From Apostichopus japonicus (taxonomy: Eukaryota; Echinodermata; Holothuroidea; Aspidochirotida; Stichopodidae), in assembly GCF_037975245.1 (NCBI RefSeq), contig NC_092564.1, forward strand, positions 20,935,984 to 20,999,983: a DNA stretch of 64,000 nucleotides, written 5' to 3'. Position numbers and translations under genes: made by a program. The notes under the pieces are model-generated. The model was given only the letters and a program-made list of their open reading frames with translations. It had not been told where the DNA came from and searched no databases. How positions within the stretch are numbered: position 1 is the stretch's first letter; every line of letters starts with the position of its first letter. This document shows positions 36,224-47,259 of the stretch, one piece after another.

Positions 36224-37296
36224 TACCTTCCTCTGTGTCTGAAAGGTATAGGTAAAGGCAGACAATATTAAGGAATAATTTATTGCAGTTGATTTTGGTT
36301 TCATAGCCTTGTGACAGTAATCAAAATTCTGTCACTTAAGAATTATGATATCACATTTTTTATTGACACTTCTGAATGCATCACCCATATACTGTTGCAA
36401 GTAGGCCATAAATAAAACTTACAGGTATAAAGTCTTCTGTCTTGTGTATACAAGTTAATATAACACAGTCCTGACAGCTTAACCAGCTGCTATGGAGGAG
36501 TGGATATACAGTATAAAGGCACTGTGGCATTAAAAGCAATGGAACCTTGTATCTGGGCAGTTGTGAGTGGTGTGAAGGCTAGTGAGATGGGTTTTTCATC
36601 CAGCGGAAATCCACAATTTTCCCACTGAAATGTTTTCCAAATTGTTTAAAACAAAAGTGAAAATGATGTAAAATTTTAAATTACTTAGTGTTGTAACAAA
36701 ACTGCCTTCCAGGCTGCTATCATTGTTATTATTTATTGTTGTCATATTGAAACAGCTTTTTGAGTTGAATTTGATGCATTTCTCTTTCAATGCTGTTGAT
36801 GTAAAGCATTCAGCTTGTGTTTAATATTGAAGTAAAACTAATAGAAATTTCTAACTTTTCTAGTTTGACTCGAGAAATGTGCTTAATACTATGCTATGGA
36901 AAAGTTTCTGGACAATAAACTGTTGAAGATTGAATGGAATTCATTAATTAGTCATTTGTTAACTTTGCTTCAGTGATATTGGTTTATTTTTCCTCAACTT
37001 GACTGTTTAGCACCCCTCAGAAAGTTTTCTCCTCAACCGAGAGGTTAATGTCAGACATTTAACACTATCGATATCTTGCAGCAATTTGTCTAGATCAAAA
37101 CATCAAGAATTACAAAGAGCATGAAGTATGTATAGTTGGTGATTACAAGACTGTCAGTCCAAAAGTTAAGAGCATACTGTAGTAGGCTCTTTGCAGCAGT
37201 TTGCCCTGTTTTTTAAAATCTCTACAAATCTCTACATAATTTCTACAGTTTGTAGAGTGAAACTCCGTAGAACTGTAACCTATATTTGTGTTGTGG

Positions 37297-37365
37297 CCTC
37301 ACTTGCCTGTCTCCTCATGATATCAGCACTCTAGCTATACCATGTCTTGATCAGTGAACTGGTAT
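37297..37365. repeat. dispersed ~60-bp motif, copy 3
   Basis: CCTCACTTGCCTGTCTCCTC, then ATGATATCAGCACTC and TATACCATGTCTTGATCAG. It has the same word order as the other three copies. One base of the minus-strand donor-like edge is changed (GGCAAG in place of GGTAAG). Confidence 0.55.
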
Positions 37366-37477
37366 CCTTGTCACATTGCAATTATTTAAAAGAAATGAAT
37401 ATTTCTTGGAAATTGGGACATGGTCGTTCAATCTTTTGTTGTGATTATATTAACATATCAATTCCTCTTCTTTTCAG

Positions 37478-37540
37478 GTCTCTAAATAAATTTGTGAACT
37501 GAAGTCTGATTGGCTACAGGTGAAATTGAGAACACTTTGG
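37478..37540 (+). other. possible non-coding (5'UTR) exon
   Basis: A pyrimidine tract with CTCTTCTTTTCAG ends at 37477 and a strong donor GTAAGT begins at 37541, enclosing 63 bp. All three frames contain stops, so only an untranslated exon is possible. Signals of this quality arise by chance in 64 kb, so support is weak. Confidence 0.2.
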
Positions 37541-37799
37541 GTAAGTAATTGTGTAACCTTAAAGATCTCTTAAAAGAAGCCTACCGCTCTAAAGGTCATA
37601 TTTTTTCCTCCTCTCCATTTGTAAACCACACATTTTTCTCACTGTTAATGCACTTCATAAAAGTAGCCATGGCTTGTGATAAAATATTCCTAGTCGAGCT
37701 CTGGGAATGAATGGATTGTCTCTCTCAATCATAACATTAGACCAGCCAAGGACTGTATTGCAAGCTTGCTTTGTATCATGAGCTGAACTGTTACATTAA

Positions 37800-38130
37800 A
37801 CATAATCATTTGCTTTTTTGGAGGTCAAATGTTATTTGAGGTCAAAAGAGGTCAAAGTTGTAACTACCTTGCAAACATGTTAAATTAAAAAAGTTAATTT
37901 ATTTTGGGGAAACCTCATACCTGGTATGGGGATCTACCTTCTGTGAGTACAAGGTTCCATTTATCTTTTGTGGAGGTCAAAGGTCTTCTGAGGCCAACAG
38001 ATCTATGTAAAAGGTCTGAACACCTTATAAACATGGTTAAACACCAACACTTATGCTTGATTGAATTTCATACTTTTAATGTAAGTCTACATTTGGTGCA
38101 AGAACCTTCCTGATGACTTGGGGCAACAGG
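37800..38130 (+). repeat. fragment of dispersed repeat family R
   Basis: Shares the unit consensus with 52840-53300: GGAGGTCAAA, GCAAACATGTTAAA, CCTGGTATGGGGATCTACCTT, TGTGAGTACAAGG, then GTGGAGGTCAAAGGTC. About two and a half units of roughly 130 bp are present. Confidence 0.65.
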
Positions 38131-41100
38131 GGTCCAACTCGGAACATCTTGTGTGCACATTTTAATGTATAAAACGTAACAAAGAATCACTAAACATGGT
38201 GGCTTTCTGGTTGACATGTGTAGAAAGCAGAATTTGCTCTGGAATTTCCTTTCTTGCCGGTTTTCTGGGTTGTTTGAAATGAAGCCATGGTATGCGACTT
38301 CTGACTAGCACCCTATCGAAGAAATCATGATACATACATGTATATCTAGGGATTGCTACCTAGTAATTGTGCTGGAGATATCAGTTGTTAGAGCACAGGA
38401 CAGTAATTGTTTTGACTAGAGTTCTAGCCATTAATTTCCTTGCTCTTTCAGCTGATTTATAATTTCCCAGGTTTTCTCTGTTACTGTAATCTTTCAAACT
38501 GAGTAAAGTTTAAAGGCGGGTTTGTCGACCTATAAGTACGTACTGCCATCAAATGACTTGTGACCTCCCATTTCCACACCATCACAGAGAAACTGTGAAA
38601 ATCTGTCTTTTTACAATATGAGTCATGTCTAAATAGTGTTTGCTAGGACTTGATGTATGAGGTACAGAATTATACAATAGTTATTGATTTACTGACACAG
38701 CTTTCCCAACTGACTGTAGTATAGATGTCAATGATTGGCTATTTCACATTTTCCAGAAGGGGGGGGTGGGAGGGGAGGGGGCTTTGGGGGCAATCATAGT
38801 TTGATCTATTCCATACATGAGCTGTAAACAAGAAGTCAAAATCCTGTGTTTTAATATCGACAACAACTCATTTAGCTGATCTACAGCAGATTATCACATT
38901 GATTTCAATCAGTTTTTTACACTATTTTCAGAGTAAAATAGAAATATTGATTAAGGTTTACATTTCAAGTAACACTTCTCAATCAAGCGTAATAGGTTGA
39001 GGCCTCACTGTGCACTCCATTATAAACATGTACACAATGAAGCCTATTAAACAGGATGGCAGTTGACAGGTTCTCCCATCCATCCAACTACTATTATTAT
39101 GCTGTGTTTGTTTTCCACGGCTATTAATCCATTTACAAAGATTTAGCAAATTAAAGTTATTTGTTTAATCAACAGGTCTGCAAAGTAAGAATTTGAATGT
39201 ATGACTCTAGATGCTATACGGGTAAAAAGACCCTGTCCTAAGGGTAAGAAATCTGGATCTAACAACACATAGCATTTCCTCACCCCACTGATCATGATAA
39301 AGTTGCCTCAAAATAGGGTCTGGCTCCAAGCTCTGACAGCATCATATGGGCAGAGGAAAGCTTTGGTGCTGAAAGAGTGGAACCTTGACCTACGATGACC
39401 TTAACCTTGTTCTCAAAACTTTACCTCCTGGATTTGATTGTGCAACTACAGAGTAATTCTATATGTGCCCTGTCAGATCTGACCTGGAGGCAGTACCATT
39501 CTTAGTTATTTATAAATTAACCTTCTCAGTAACTTAGAGGTCAAACCTCAGTTTTGTGGTAAAAGTTGAAGAAAACGTATGAACAGATGATGAAAAATAA
39601 AAAATAAATGTGACTTTCATGGTAGAATAATCTATATTCCTTGCACTAAGTGTGTTAGCTATGTTAGAATATGAATAAAATTCAGAATTTCTGAAAGTAA
39701 TTAGCTAGTTTATTATTTTCATCCAAATTATTTCCAGTGAAAGTGGAGAGTAATTACATTAGCTGGTTATGTGTAATCCACAGCAGGTAGCAAAACACAC
39801 ACACAAGTCTGCAAAGTTTGCTCATAGCTGTCCAGATCTTGGTGTCTTTCTAGCATATTTATAGCCGAAATATGGATGGCTTGAATCAGTTTATATACAC
39901 TGACAAAAAGAGACAGACCATGCATTAAGGCCAATTGGGTCCCCGCAATTGACATCATTTGAACATTATGAAAGAATTGTGTATATTATGTTGTGCATTT
40001 GCCAATGGAAGTGAACTACCGAGAGTTAGACTGTTAACAACTAGTCTGTTTTCATGCTGTGTCACTTCTTTGCATACAGCAAACTGAGAATTGGATCATG
40101 TTTGTTTTAAACTGTATACATACCCCCCATAACAGTTTAATCAACCCAGCTAATAAGTAGAGCATGACCTGTTTATTAACATATAGATATTTTTCCGCCC
40201 ATCCATAACAGATGATATAATCTTTGAAGTAGTTTGGTTTCATTTTGGAGTAGTGTTACTTCATTGAAAATGCAGTAGTCTCATAAAATTATTTAATATA
40301 CTTGTGATATATTGTAGAAAGCCACCAAAGTGTGGCATAAACAACTTCTAGAACTGACAGGGGGCGGGGGTGGGGGTGGGGATTGAAATATAGGTCTTTA
40401 TAGAGTACAAAGTTGCTGGTATTGATAGTCAGCTGTGCAATCAGTAGATCGATTTCAGTGTACATGGTTCTGTAGAGTCTAGAGGAACACTGGTTGGAAC
40501 AAAGGTCTAGATGAAACAATGAAAAATTAGTCATTGCATCTAGATTGGGTAATGTGTACGATAGGCTGATGGGCCAGCAGGGTGTGAAACCTAAGGCTGC
40601 AACTAATTAATTAGTCTAAGATTTGGTTGGGAGGGGGGAGGTGGGGGGTAGGCTGTATTGAAAACTTTTAAAGGCTTAAACATAGCCTGCTGATCGCCTA
40701 TTGAGAAACCCCTAAATTTGCAGAGTATTTATATATTGTACAGAATTCAGACTTAGCACTTCTCCCTAACACCCCTTCCACTAGTATGTAGTACTGTAGC
40801 AGTGTGGATTTAAACTTTAAATGGTGTAGTGCATATGGAACCGTGTCATCTACAAAAGCATAAATTTATAGAAACCACCCCAAATGAAAAGGATCATTGC
40901 TTATATTACTCAGGCTGTCAACATATAATTTACAACCATCAATGAGCGTAAAACCAGCTACATATTATATAGTATCCATGCTGGTTATGATAGAGTGTTT
41001 TTTCCATATCTTACTGTTCCTGTGCCTTTAATAGGGAAAGCACTGACTGGCTGCTGATATGTCTTCTCTATCCAGGTGGTGCTTATTACCCCCATCCTAC

Positions 41101-42109
41101 TAGGGGTCATAGATCACATGACAACACCCAGAAGGCAATGTACTGATAAAGAACACATATATACATACATATTTTGGAAACATTCAAGATCAAAGTACCA
41201 GAGCGAGAATCATGACAATCTTGAATGACTCTTCAGAGTTATATATATAGGTATGGTGTATAATTAGTACTGTTCATCATCTAACTAAGACATCCCGATC
41301 CCCAATAAATTATAGAACTGAAGAACAATAAGACAGAAAGTAAACAATACAAACTGATCAATTCAGTTTTAATTCTATTTTTATCACATTTCAGTATATT
41401 ATTTGCAAGAGTGCTCAAGTATAAAGTGTTTTGTGTGTACTAATGATAGTTTGCACAAAGGGTGATACATTTTGCTGAAAGCTGCAGTAGATTGGACCAG
41501 AGATAAGCTTCTCCTTTGAAGCCATGTGGCCTGTAATAAAGCCCTTTAACAAATATTGTTTGTTCTAAATTATAAGAGTAATGAAAATCTCTCATCCAAC
41601 TAAAAATCTTGTGTACATATAGGCATAATATTAGTTAAATTTGGAAAAATTTCCAGCCCATCTCATAGGTTGTTTGAAGAGATAATAACTGAATGGAAGA
41701 GAAAGTTTTCTGAAGCATATAATTTTACCGACAGGCGGGGATTTACAGTGTAATTGTGCATTCCACCCCACCCCACCCGCCCCCACCAGTTCCATACCAA
41801 AGCAGAATAGCATTGCTTATTTGTAGACATATTTTAAGTTAAATTTGGAAAATAAATTGCCAGCCCATCTCAGAGATTGCTATAGGACAAAGTCATTGAG
41901 TATGCAAAAGAATCTGACCAGAAAAAAACCCCCTGACTACCGCATCCTACATGAAACTTTACTAATCATAATATTTAAAAGACATTTGTACCCAAGATGC
42001 ATCATTTGTACACTACTATGGTTGGAGACAGTGAGTCTACTAAAATCTTCCAAGTAAGATATATCTGAATGTCTTGTAGGAGGTAACACAATTTGTGTTT
42101 TTTAGCAAT
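38131..42109. other. non-coding, no gene recognised
   Basis: AT-rich sequence with G-rich tracts (38759-38790, 40361-40383, 40629-40651) able to form quadruplexes. Two diverged copies of a ~60-bp segment (AGTTAAATTTGGAAAA...CAGCCCATCTCA) occur at 41633 and 41838. No exon was identified. Confidence 0.4.
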
Positions 42110-42113
42110 TTAA

Positions 42114-42464
42114 AGGTCTGCTGTATAGACCCCAACTATAGCACGCTATCATGGAAAAGTTTCATGAGATTACGTTATCGACCTGCCTTGGTCGTAAAAT
42201 GACCTCTTTACCAATTAGTCTGCAACGCCTGCCACATATTTTTTCTTGTATGAGGATCTTTGTGTGAATGCTGTATGATTAACTACAAGGTAGACATGAA
42301 CATATTTCCACACAGTGTATACACAAAGAGCCTCACAGTGTTAAGAAGCTATGCAGGCTAATTGTAGAGCCTGAGGTCATTTTACTATGGTGGCAGGTCG
42401 ATTACATAATCGCAAAACTTTCCTAACTATAGCGTGCTATAATTGTGGCGAATAAAGCAGGTCT
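42114..42464. mobile_element. TTAA-flanked foldback MITE, 351 bp
   Basis: Left arm starts AGGTCTGCTGTATAG after TTAA (42110-42113). Right arm ends AATAAAGCAGGTCT before TTAA (42465-42468). The arms are complementary over about 95 bp with indels, including CTATAGCACGCTAT against ATAGCGTGCTAT, ATCGACCTGCC against GGCAGGTCGAT, and AAAATGACCTC against GAGGTCATTTT. The unit can fold into one long hairpin. The central ~160 bp is unique and there is no coding capacity. It is unrelated in sequence to the other two TTAA elements here. Confidence 0.88.
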
Positions 42465-42468
42465 TTAA

Positions 42469-43843
42469 GGATTTAGTTTGTTGGACATGCAATATACTAT
42501 GGTTGTTTTAGGGTGGGGGGTGGGGGAGAATGGAGCTGGCTTGTATAAGATTTAGGTAGAAAGTGAGCTACATGCTGGCTATTGTCAGGTGCTATATTAT
42601 TGACCATCAACTTTCAAAAACTTTTGTATGATATGTTACAAGCACACTTTGGTACATGGCTATTAAGAAAACTTCCAGGGGGAGGGGAATGAGAGGGTGG
42701 GGATAGACTATAATTCCCATTTACTCTTTAAGCAGTTTTAGAAAATGCTAACTCTAAAGAGCACAGTTAGCAAAATATCATCAACGCCCACTTTCATGTC
42801 TTTCTTCCATTACCTGAACAGTAGGTACACTTATGTTCTATGACATGTATGAACACTATAAGAATGCATGCTTTAAAGCTGTATGCATTATAGAAGGGAA
42901 TATATCACTATTTATATGCAGACACTGTATAGGTTGTGAATAGTATCTGACGTTATGTCCAGCCGTTCAAAATCAGTGGAGTGAGATCTTAATTTCACTG
43001 TAGGCCTTGCCACATTGTGGCTGTAGGCCTTGCCACTGGACTCTTTTCACTAGAATGTGTTTCCTTGGATTTGTCTCCCAATTAACAGGTTCCCCAAGAG
43101 AAGTTCGATATTTTATAATGGACTGTATTTATAGCAGTAGCAGCAGCAGCTGTTTGCTCTGAATACTACAAATAGGATGTATCATGAACTGTGTGTGTGT
43201 ATATCCATTCAAAACGTATGTCTTTACATGCTCATTATATATGTATACCCTTCCAGGGGCTGTAGAGACCCTTACCACTGAAAATACGTATAAAGCAGAT
43301 TGGATTTCCTCCCTTTGTGTAATTATTAGGCCATAATTAGTTTTCTTGTTATCGTCATCTTTATAAAAGATCTAATGATATCAAGGTATTCAGGAACTAT
43401 TCAGTGTCATTCAACTTTGCTGATTAGCGAAGTCATCGCTTGGGTCTGTAGGAAACGTTGATTTCTTTGGCCATGCACATGCCACGTACGCTGCTGTCAA
43501 TAATACGAAGGGTCAAACAAGCAAAAAGCAATATGCACAGAACATTGGACAGTTACAATGTGTATATGGTCAGTGGTAGCAATATTAAAATTGCACGTTA
43601 TTATGCACTAAACTATCTTGGGGCACACAGGCTCAAGTTTTGGTCAACATATGACGAGACCTAGCAGAAATTATTCTAAGAAATTATTTGCATTTTACAA
43701 AACTGAGACATATTTCCTCCAAAAAATTTCCAAGTGAGTTTAGGCTATAAATTGATAGAACTTGTAATGTCATTCAATATCAAAAAGTCAGTTGTCTGCA
43801 CACTATAGCATAGAAATATTAATGACATGCAAAATGGAAATAT
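42469..43843. other. non-coding, nothing recognised
   Basis: AT-rich spacer with two G-rich tracts (42511-42526, 42677-42705), a duplicated GTAGGCCTTGCCAC word near 43000-43035 and a CAG-like run near 43137. No exon is seen. Confidence 0.4.
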
Positions 43844-43851
43844 GAAAATAT

Positions 43852-45066
43852 TAGTGTTTGCACGGGTTATCCGGGTACCCGGTACCCGCCCGACGTGATA
43901 CTACCCGGTTCCTAATTTATTACCCGAAACCTAAGCAAAGTGTGATTTAAAAAAAAAAAAAATGGCACACCGATGGTTAGGCAGATTTCCCATGACTTAG
44001 TGTGGTGTTAGGCTACAATGTGGTAGAAGATAACAGCAATAACGAAGGGGCCTGTTCGACGCGATACTACCCGGTTCCTAATTTATTACCCGAATCATAG
44101 GCCTACGCAAAGTGTGATTGTTTTAAAAAAAATTGCAAACCGATGGTTAGGCTGATTTCCCATAGACTTAGTGTGTTGTTAAGCTGCCATGTATTTGAAG
44201 ATAACAGCAATAACGAAAGCTTTCCATAGATATCTTATAACTGCGTCACAATTTCAGCTAATAAACAGATGGCTAGGCTAGACTGCCCCCATTGACTTAG
44301 TGTGGTGTTAGGCAACCATGTGGTCGAACGTAACAGCAATTACGAAAGTATTCCATGGATGTCTTATAACTGCGTCACATCTTCAGCAAATAAACAGATG
44401 GTTAGGCTTAGCTAGATTTCTCATTGGCTTAGTGTGGTGTTAGGCTACCATGTGGAAGAAATTATTATTTATTCATTCGTTTATTTCAAAGAAGGAAAGG
44501 CTGAGAAGGAATTTTATGCGATGTTTATGGATTATAGACGGGATAACTTAAAAATAGTAATTGCAAGTGGCTTTTTACTAATCGTTTATTCCAAATGCGA
44601 TCAAATTGCTCGAATCGCGCAATCTCGCGGCTAATGAGAACCCTGGGCCTGCATAATAGATAGTAGTAGAATTACAAACTGTTTAAGAGCTAAATTGGAT
44701 ATCTATATGGTTTGATCCAATAGACGTGCACAAGCTAGCATAAGCAGCGGCGGCAGTGCGATGTTAGTAGTAATGCTAATTATAATTAATAATTTAATAA
44801 TAATTTATTTATTAACAAGCAAATGAAAGAAACAGAAGCAAATAAAAATTATTGAGGGAGGTTTTATACCTTATCTTACACCTACGTATTTGAACATGAA
44901 AACATTGTCAGTAGAGAATATAATGCATTTATTACAGCACCCAATATGTAATTTCTTGAAAATCTTGATACACGAGGGTAAACAAATTTTTCCGGGTACC
45001 CGGATACCCGACGGGCAACGGCCCTCGGGTACCCGGTTCCCGAATTTTGGACCTGTGTAAACACTA
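43852..45066. mobile_element. non-autonomous hAT transposon, 1215 bp, with 8-bp TSD
   Basis: Terminal inverted repeats TAGTGTTTGCACGGGT (left) and TGTGTAAACACTA (right) are flanked by a perfect 8-bp direct repeat GAAAATAT (43844-43851 and 45067-45074). The 8-bp duplication and the CAGTG/TAGTG-like terminus are diagnostic of the hAT superfamily. Subterminal regions carry repeated GGGTACCCGG palindromes and CCCGGTTCC words, typical transposase-binding arrays. The interior has about four diverged tandem units with GATGGTTAGGC...TTAGTGTGGTGTTAGGC near 43969, 44144, 44268 and 44397. The frames inside (44434-44634 and the minus-strand ones near 44871-45107) lack the hAT dimerisation and RNase H-like motifs. 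Confidence 0.93.
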
Positions 45067-45074
45067 GAAAATAT

Positions 45075-46359
45075 GTATCTTTTTTTCCCTTTCCCCTTGA
45101 GATTCATTATGCTTTAAAATGAAACAATGACACCAAAATTACACAGTTATTTAAACTTAAAGTAGAAGCTGCATCGACTGACATAACCGCTCACGTATGT
45201 TGGTATCGTAGTCCTAGATGTTATTCATGATTGAAGCTGGATGGTTCCTCTAGTTCTAGAGATGTAGAGATTAAACTTTAAACACTATAAGTATGGGATA
45301 GTCTGTGTCCTATCACAGTATAACATAACTGAAATAAAAATGAAAAACTGTGAGTGATATGCCTCCTCCTCCACCCCCCCCCCCCCCCTGTTAGCACTTA
45401 CAGGGTATTCTAATATGAATTAAATAGAATTCACAGATCTAAAGGATATTTATCTAAAGAGCATGGAAGAACACCCTGACAGCTTCCCAAAATACAAGAT
45501 TCATTTATGCCATAAGGGATGTGAGTGTACTTACAAATCACAGTGTAATTCTACCTTTGGTTTCCATATGATGAACAAGATAGATTAAGGCAGGGGCTGG
45601 TAGAACAGTCTATTATACCAAAACTTGATACATTTGATCCTAAATGGTATTTTTAAATTTTTTTTATCTATAATTGACAAGAACGTATGTCATACAAGCC
45701 TGAATGGCTATTTGAATGTGTCTATTTCTGCTAACTCTTTTGCAAACCATAATTATCCCCTTTTGTCGAGATGATCTAGATCAAGTTTGTCACAGCTTGA
45801 ATTGTTACTTTAGCCTTGAAAATAAAATCATGCACAGTTCTAAGTGTCCTATTAGTTTGAATTTGTTCCTCCTTGTTCATCGTTAGCTAAATATTTTATG
45901 ACCCTGTACAATTTTAAGTGCTATTCACTTTTTATGTAAGACTGATTTGTAGGTTTGACTTCACATCAATAGATCTAGGTTGAAGGATATGAATGAGGGC
46001 AGTATATTTTTATTTGAATTCCCATGGTTCTACAGTAGCTGTTAATGCGATTAAAATCCCTACTGAATTGGCAGGCCTTAGCAAAGTAACGTTAAAGATC
46101 TATTGCATCAGCCTGCATTTATGACCACGTAAGTAGTTCTCAAATATTCCTTTGTCAGTCTTGCTGTATTTTGCAATCATATCCTTAGACATCCCCAGTA
46201 TATATAGATCAAAGGCATTGATAACATTATCAATACACGTTAGCTTAAAATTATTAAACATACTTATATGTAGGGGAGTGTAGGTGGAAATGCTGGTAGA
46301 AAAGACACTGCTGTAGTACTTATATATTCATATAGGTGATATGTGTGCTTTATTTCCTT
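45075..46359. other. non-coding, nothing recognised
   Basis: AT-rich spacer with a C-run near 45375-45389. No exon, inverted repeat or RNA gene recognised. Confidence 0.4.
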
Positions 46360-46428
46360 AATTCTCACTTACCTGTCTCCTCACAACATCTGCTCTACCG
46401 TGTCAAGAGTGACCTGGTTTTACCTAGC
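46360..46428. repeat. dispersed ~60-bp motif, copy 4
   Basis: ATTCTCACTTACCTGTCTCC, then TCACAACATC, a short deletion, and CTCTACCGTGTCAAG. It carries the intact minus-strand donor-like edge GACAGGTAAGTGAG. Confidence 0.6.
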
Positions 46429-46890
46429 TTTGGCACTCACCTCCCAAGGTGACCGGTCACCCCTGGTAGACCTACCTCCTCATTCTACCTCCCAAAGTGT
46501 CTAGTTTTGTACTCTTAAGAGTTGTCAAGATCTTTGAGTATCTTGGCCGTTGGTAACCATCGGTCCGTATTTTGCGGCTTCAGAAGTCAGATGTCCATCA
46601 GAGAACTGCTCCTGAGCCTTTATTTTGTAGCATCTTTGATGTCAACTCTACTAACCGCTTCTCTGTTAAGGTTACAGGTTTGCCTCTTGTTGTAACTATT
46701 TTTGTCACAGCCATTTTCTATCATATTCATACTTATTTGGATACCCCTCCTCTCATTCTAACTAATATAGACCTAAGGGTTAAATACCATCATTTGGTTA
46801 CATGCTATTTACAAGCAAATTAATTGCCTACATTTTAGTATAATAAAGTAAGAGATTATTTCCTTTCATGTATACTTATATTTCCTTTAA

Positions 46891-47255
46891 AGGGTGTGAA
46901 GACTCGCGCAAAAAGAAACGTCTAATGCCGGTAATATGACCTAGTTCGAATGAGGTATAACAGAAGTGTTAGAAACCACCATCGATCCCATAAAATACAC
47001 ACACAGCTTGCTACCATCGGTAATTAGACACTAGTAGGCCTATACAGTCAGTACATACAGCTGCGGTCAATACCCACAGCACAGTGCACAAACGATACAG
47101 CGATGGACATCTCAGGTCCAGCTACAGATAACAAGGTATCATGTTTCATTACTGTCTGCATTTTATAGCGACACAAACAAAACGTCACTTGCAAGCAACA
47201 GGAAGTAAACTTTTTCAGATGGCCGCACGCGGTTTGGGGCGCGTCTTCAATGCCT
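46891..47255. mobile_element. MITE family M, copy 2, 365 bp, TTAA target site
   Basis: Same orientation and nearly the same length as the 28770-29135 copy. Left end TTAA (46887) then AGGGTGTGAAGACTCGCGC. Right end GGCGCGTCTTCAATGCCT then TTAA (47256-47259). Here the inverted repeats match slightly further (GCGC in both arms). Differences from copy 1 are scattered substitutions and a few short indels. Confidence 0.92.
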
Positions 47256-47259
47256 TTAA

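Larger units (their letters stand above)
30291..37296. other. non-coding, no gene recognised
   Basis: AT-rich sequence with simple tracts: poly-A at 34949-34969, GA-rich 35870-35995 ending in (GA)n, and a C-run at 36210-36223. A GC-higher patch near 34600-34770 and another near 31010-31220 stand out from the background but show no extended open frame. Confidence 0.4.

Noticed and set aside
44434-44634. Frame inside the hAT element as a transposase remnant
   Set aside because: 66 codons without any hAT dimerisation motif. Overlaps the internal tandem units.
46572-46823. 83-codon plus-strand frame near a dispersed motif
   Set aside because: Non-ATG start and no domain. The proximity to the motif at 46360 is not matched at the motif's other copies.
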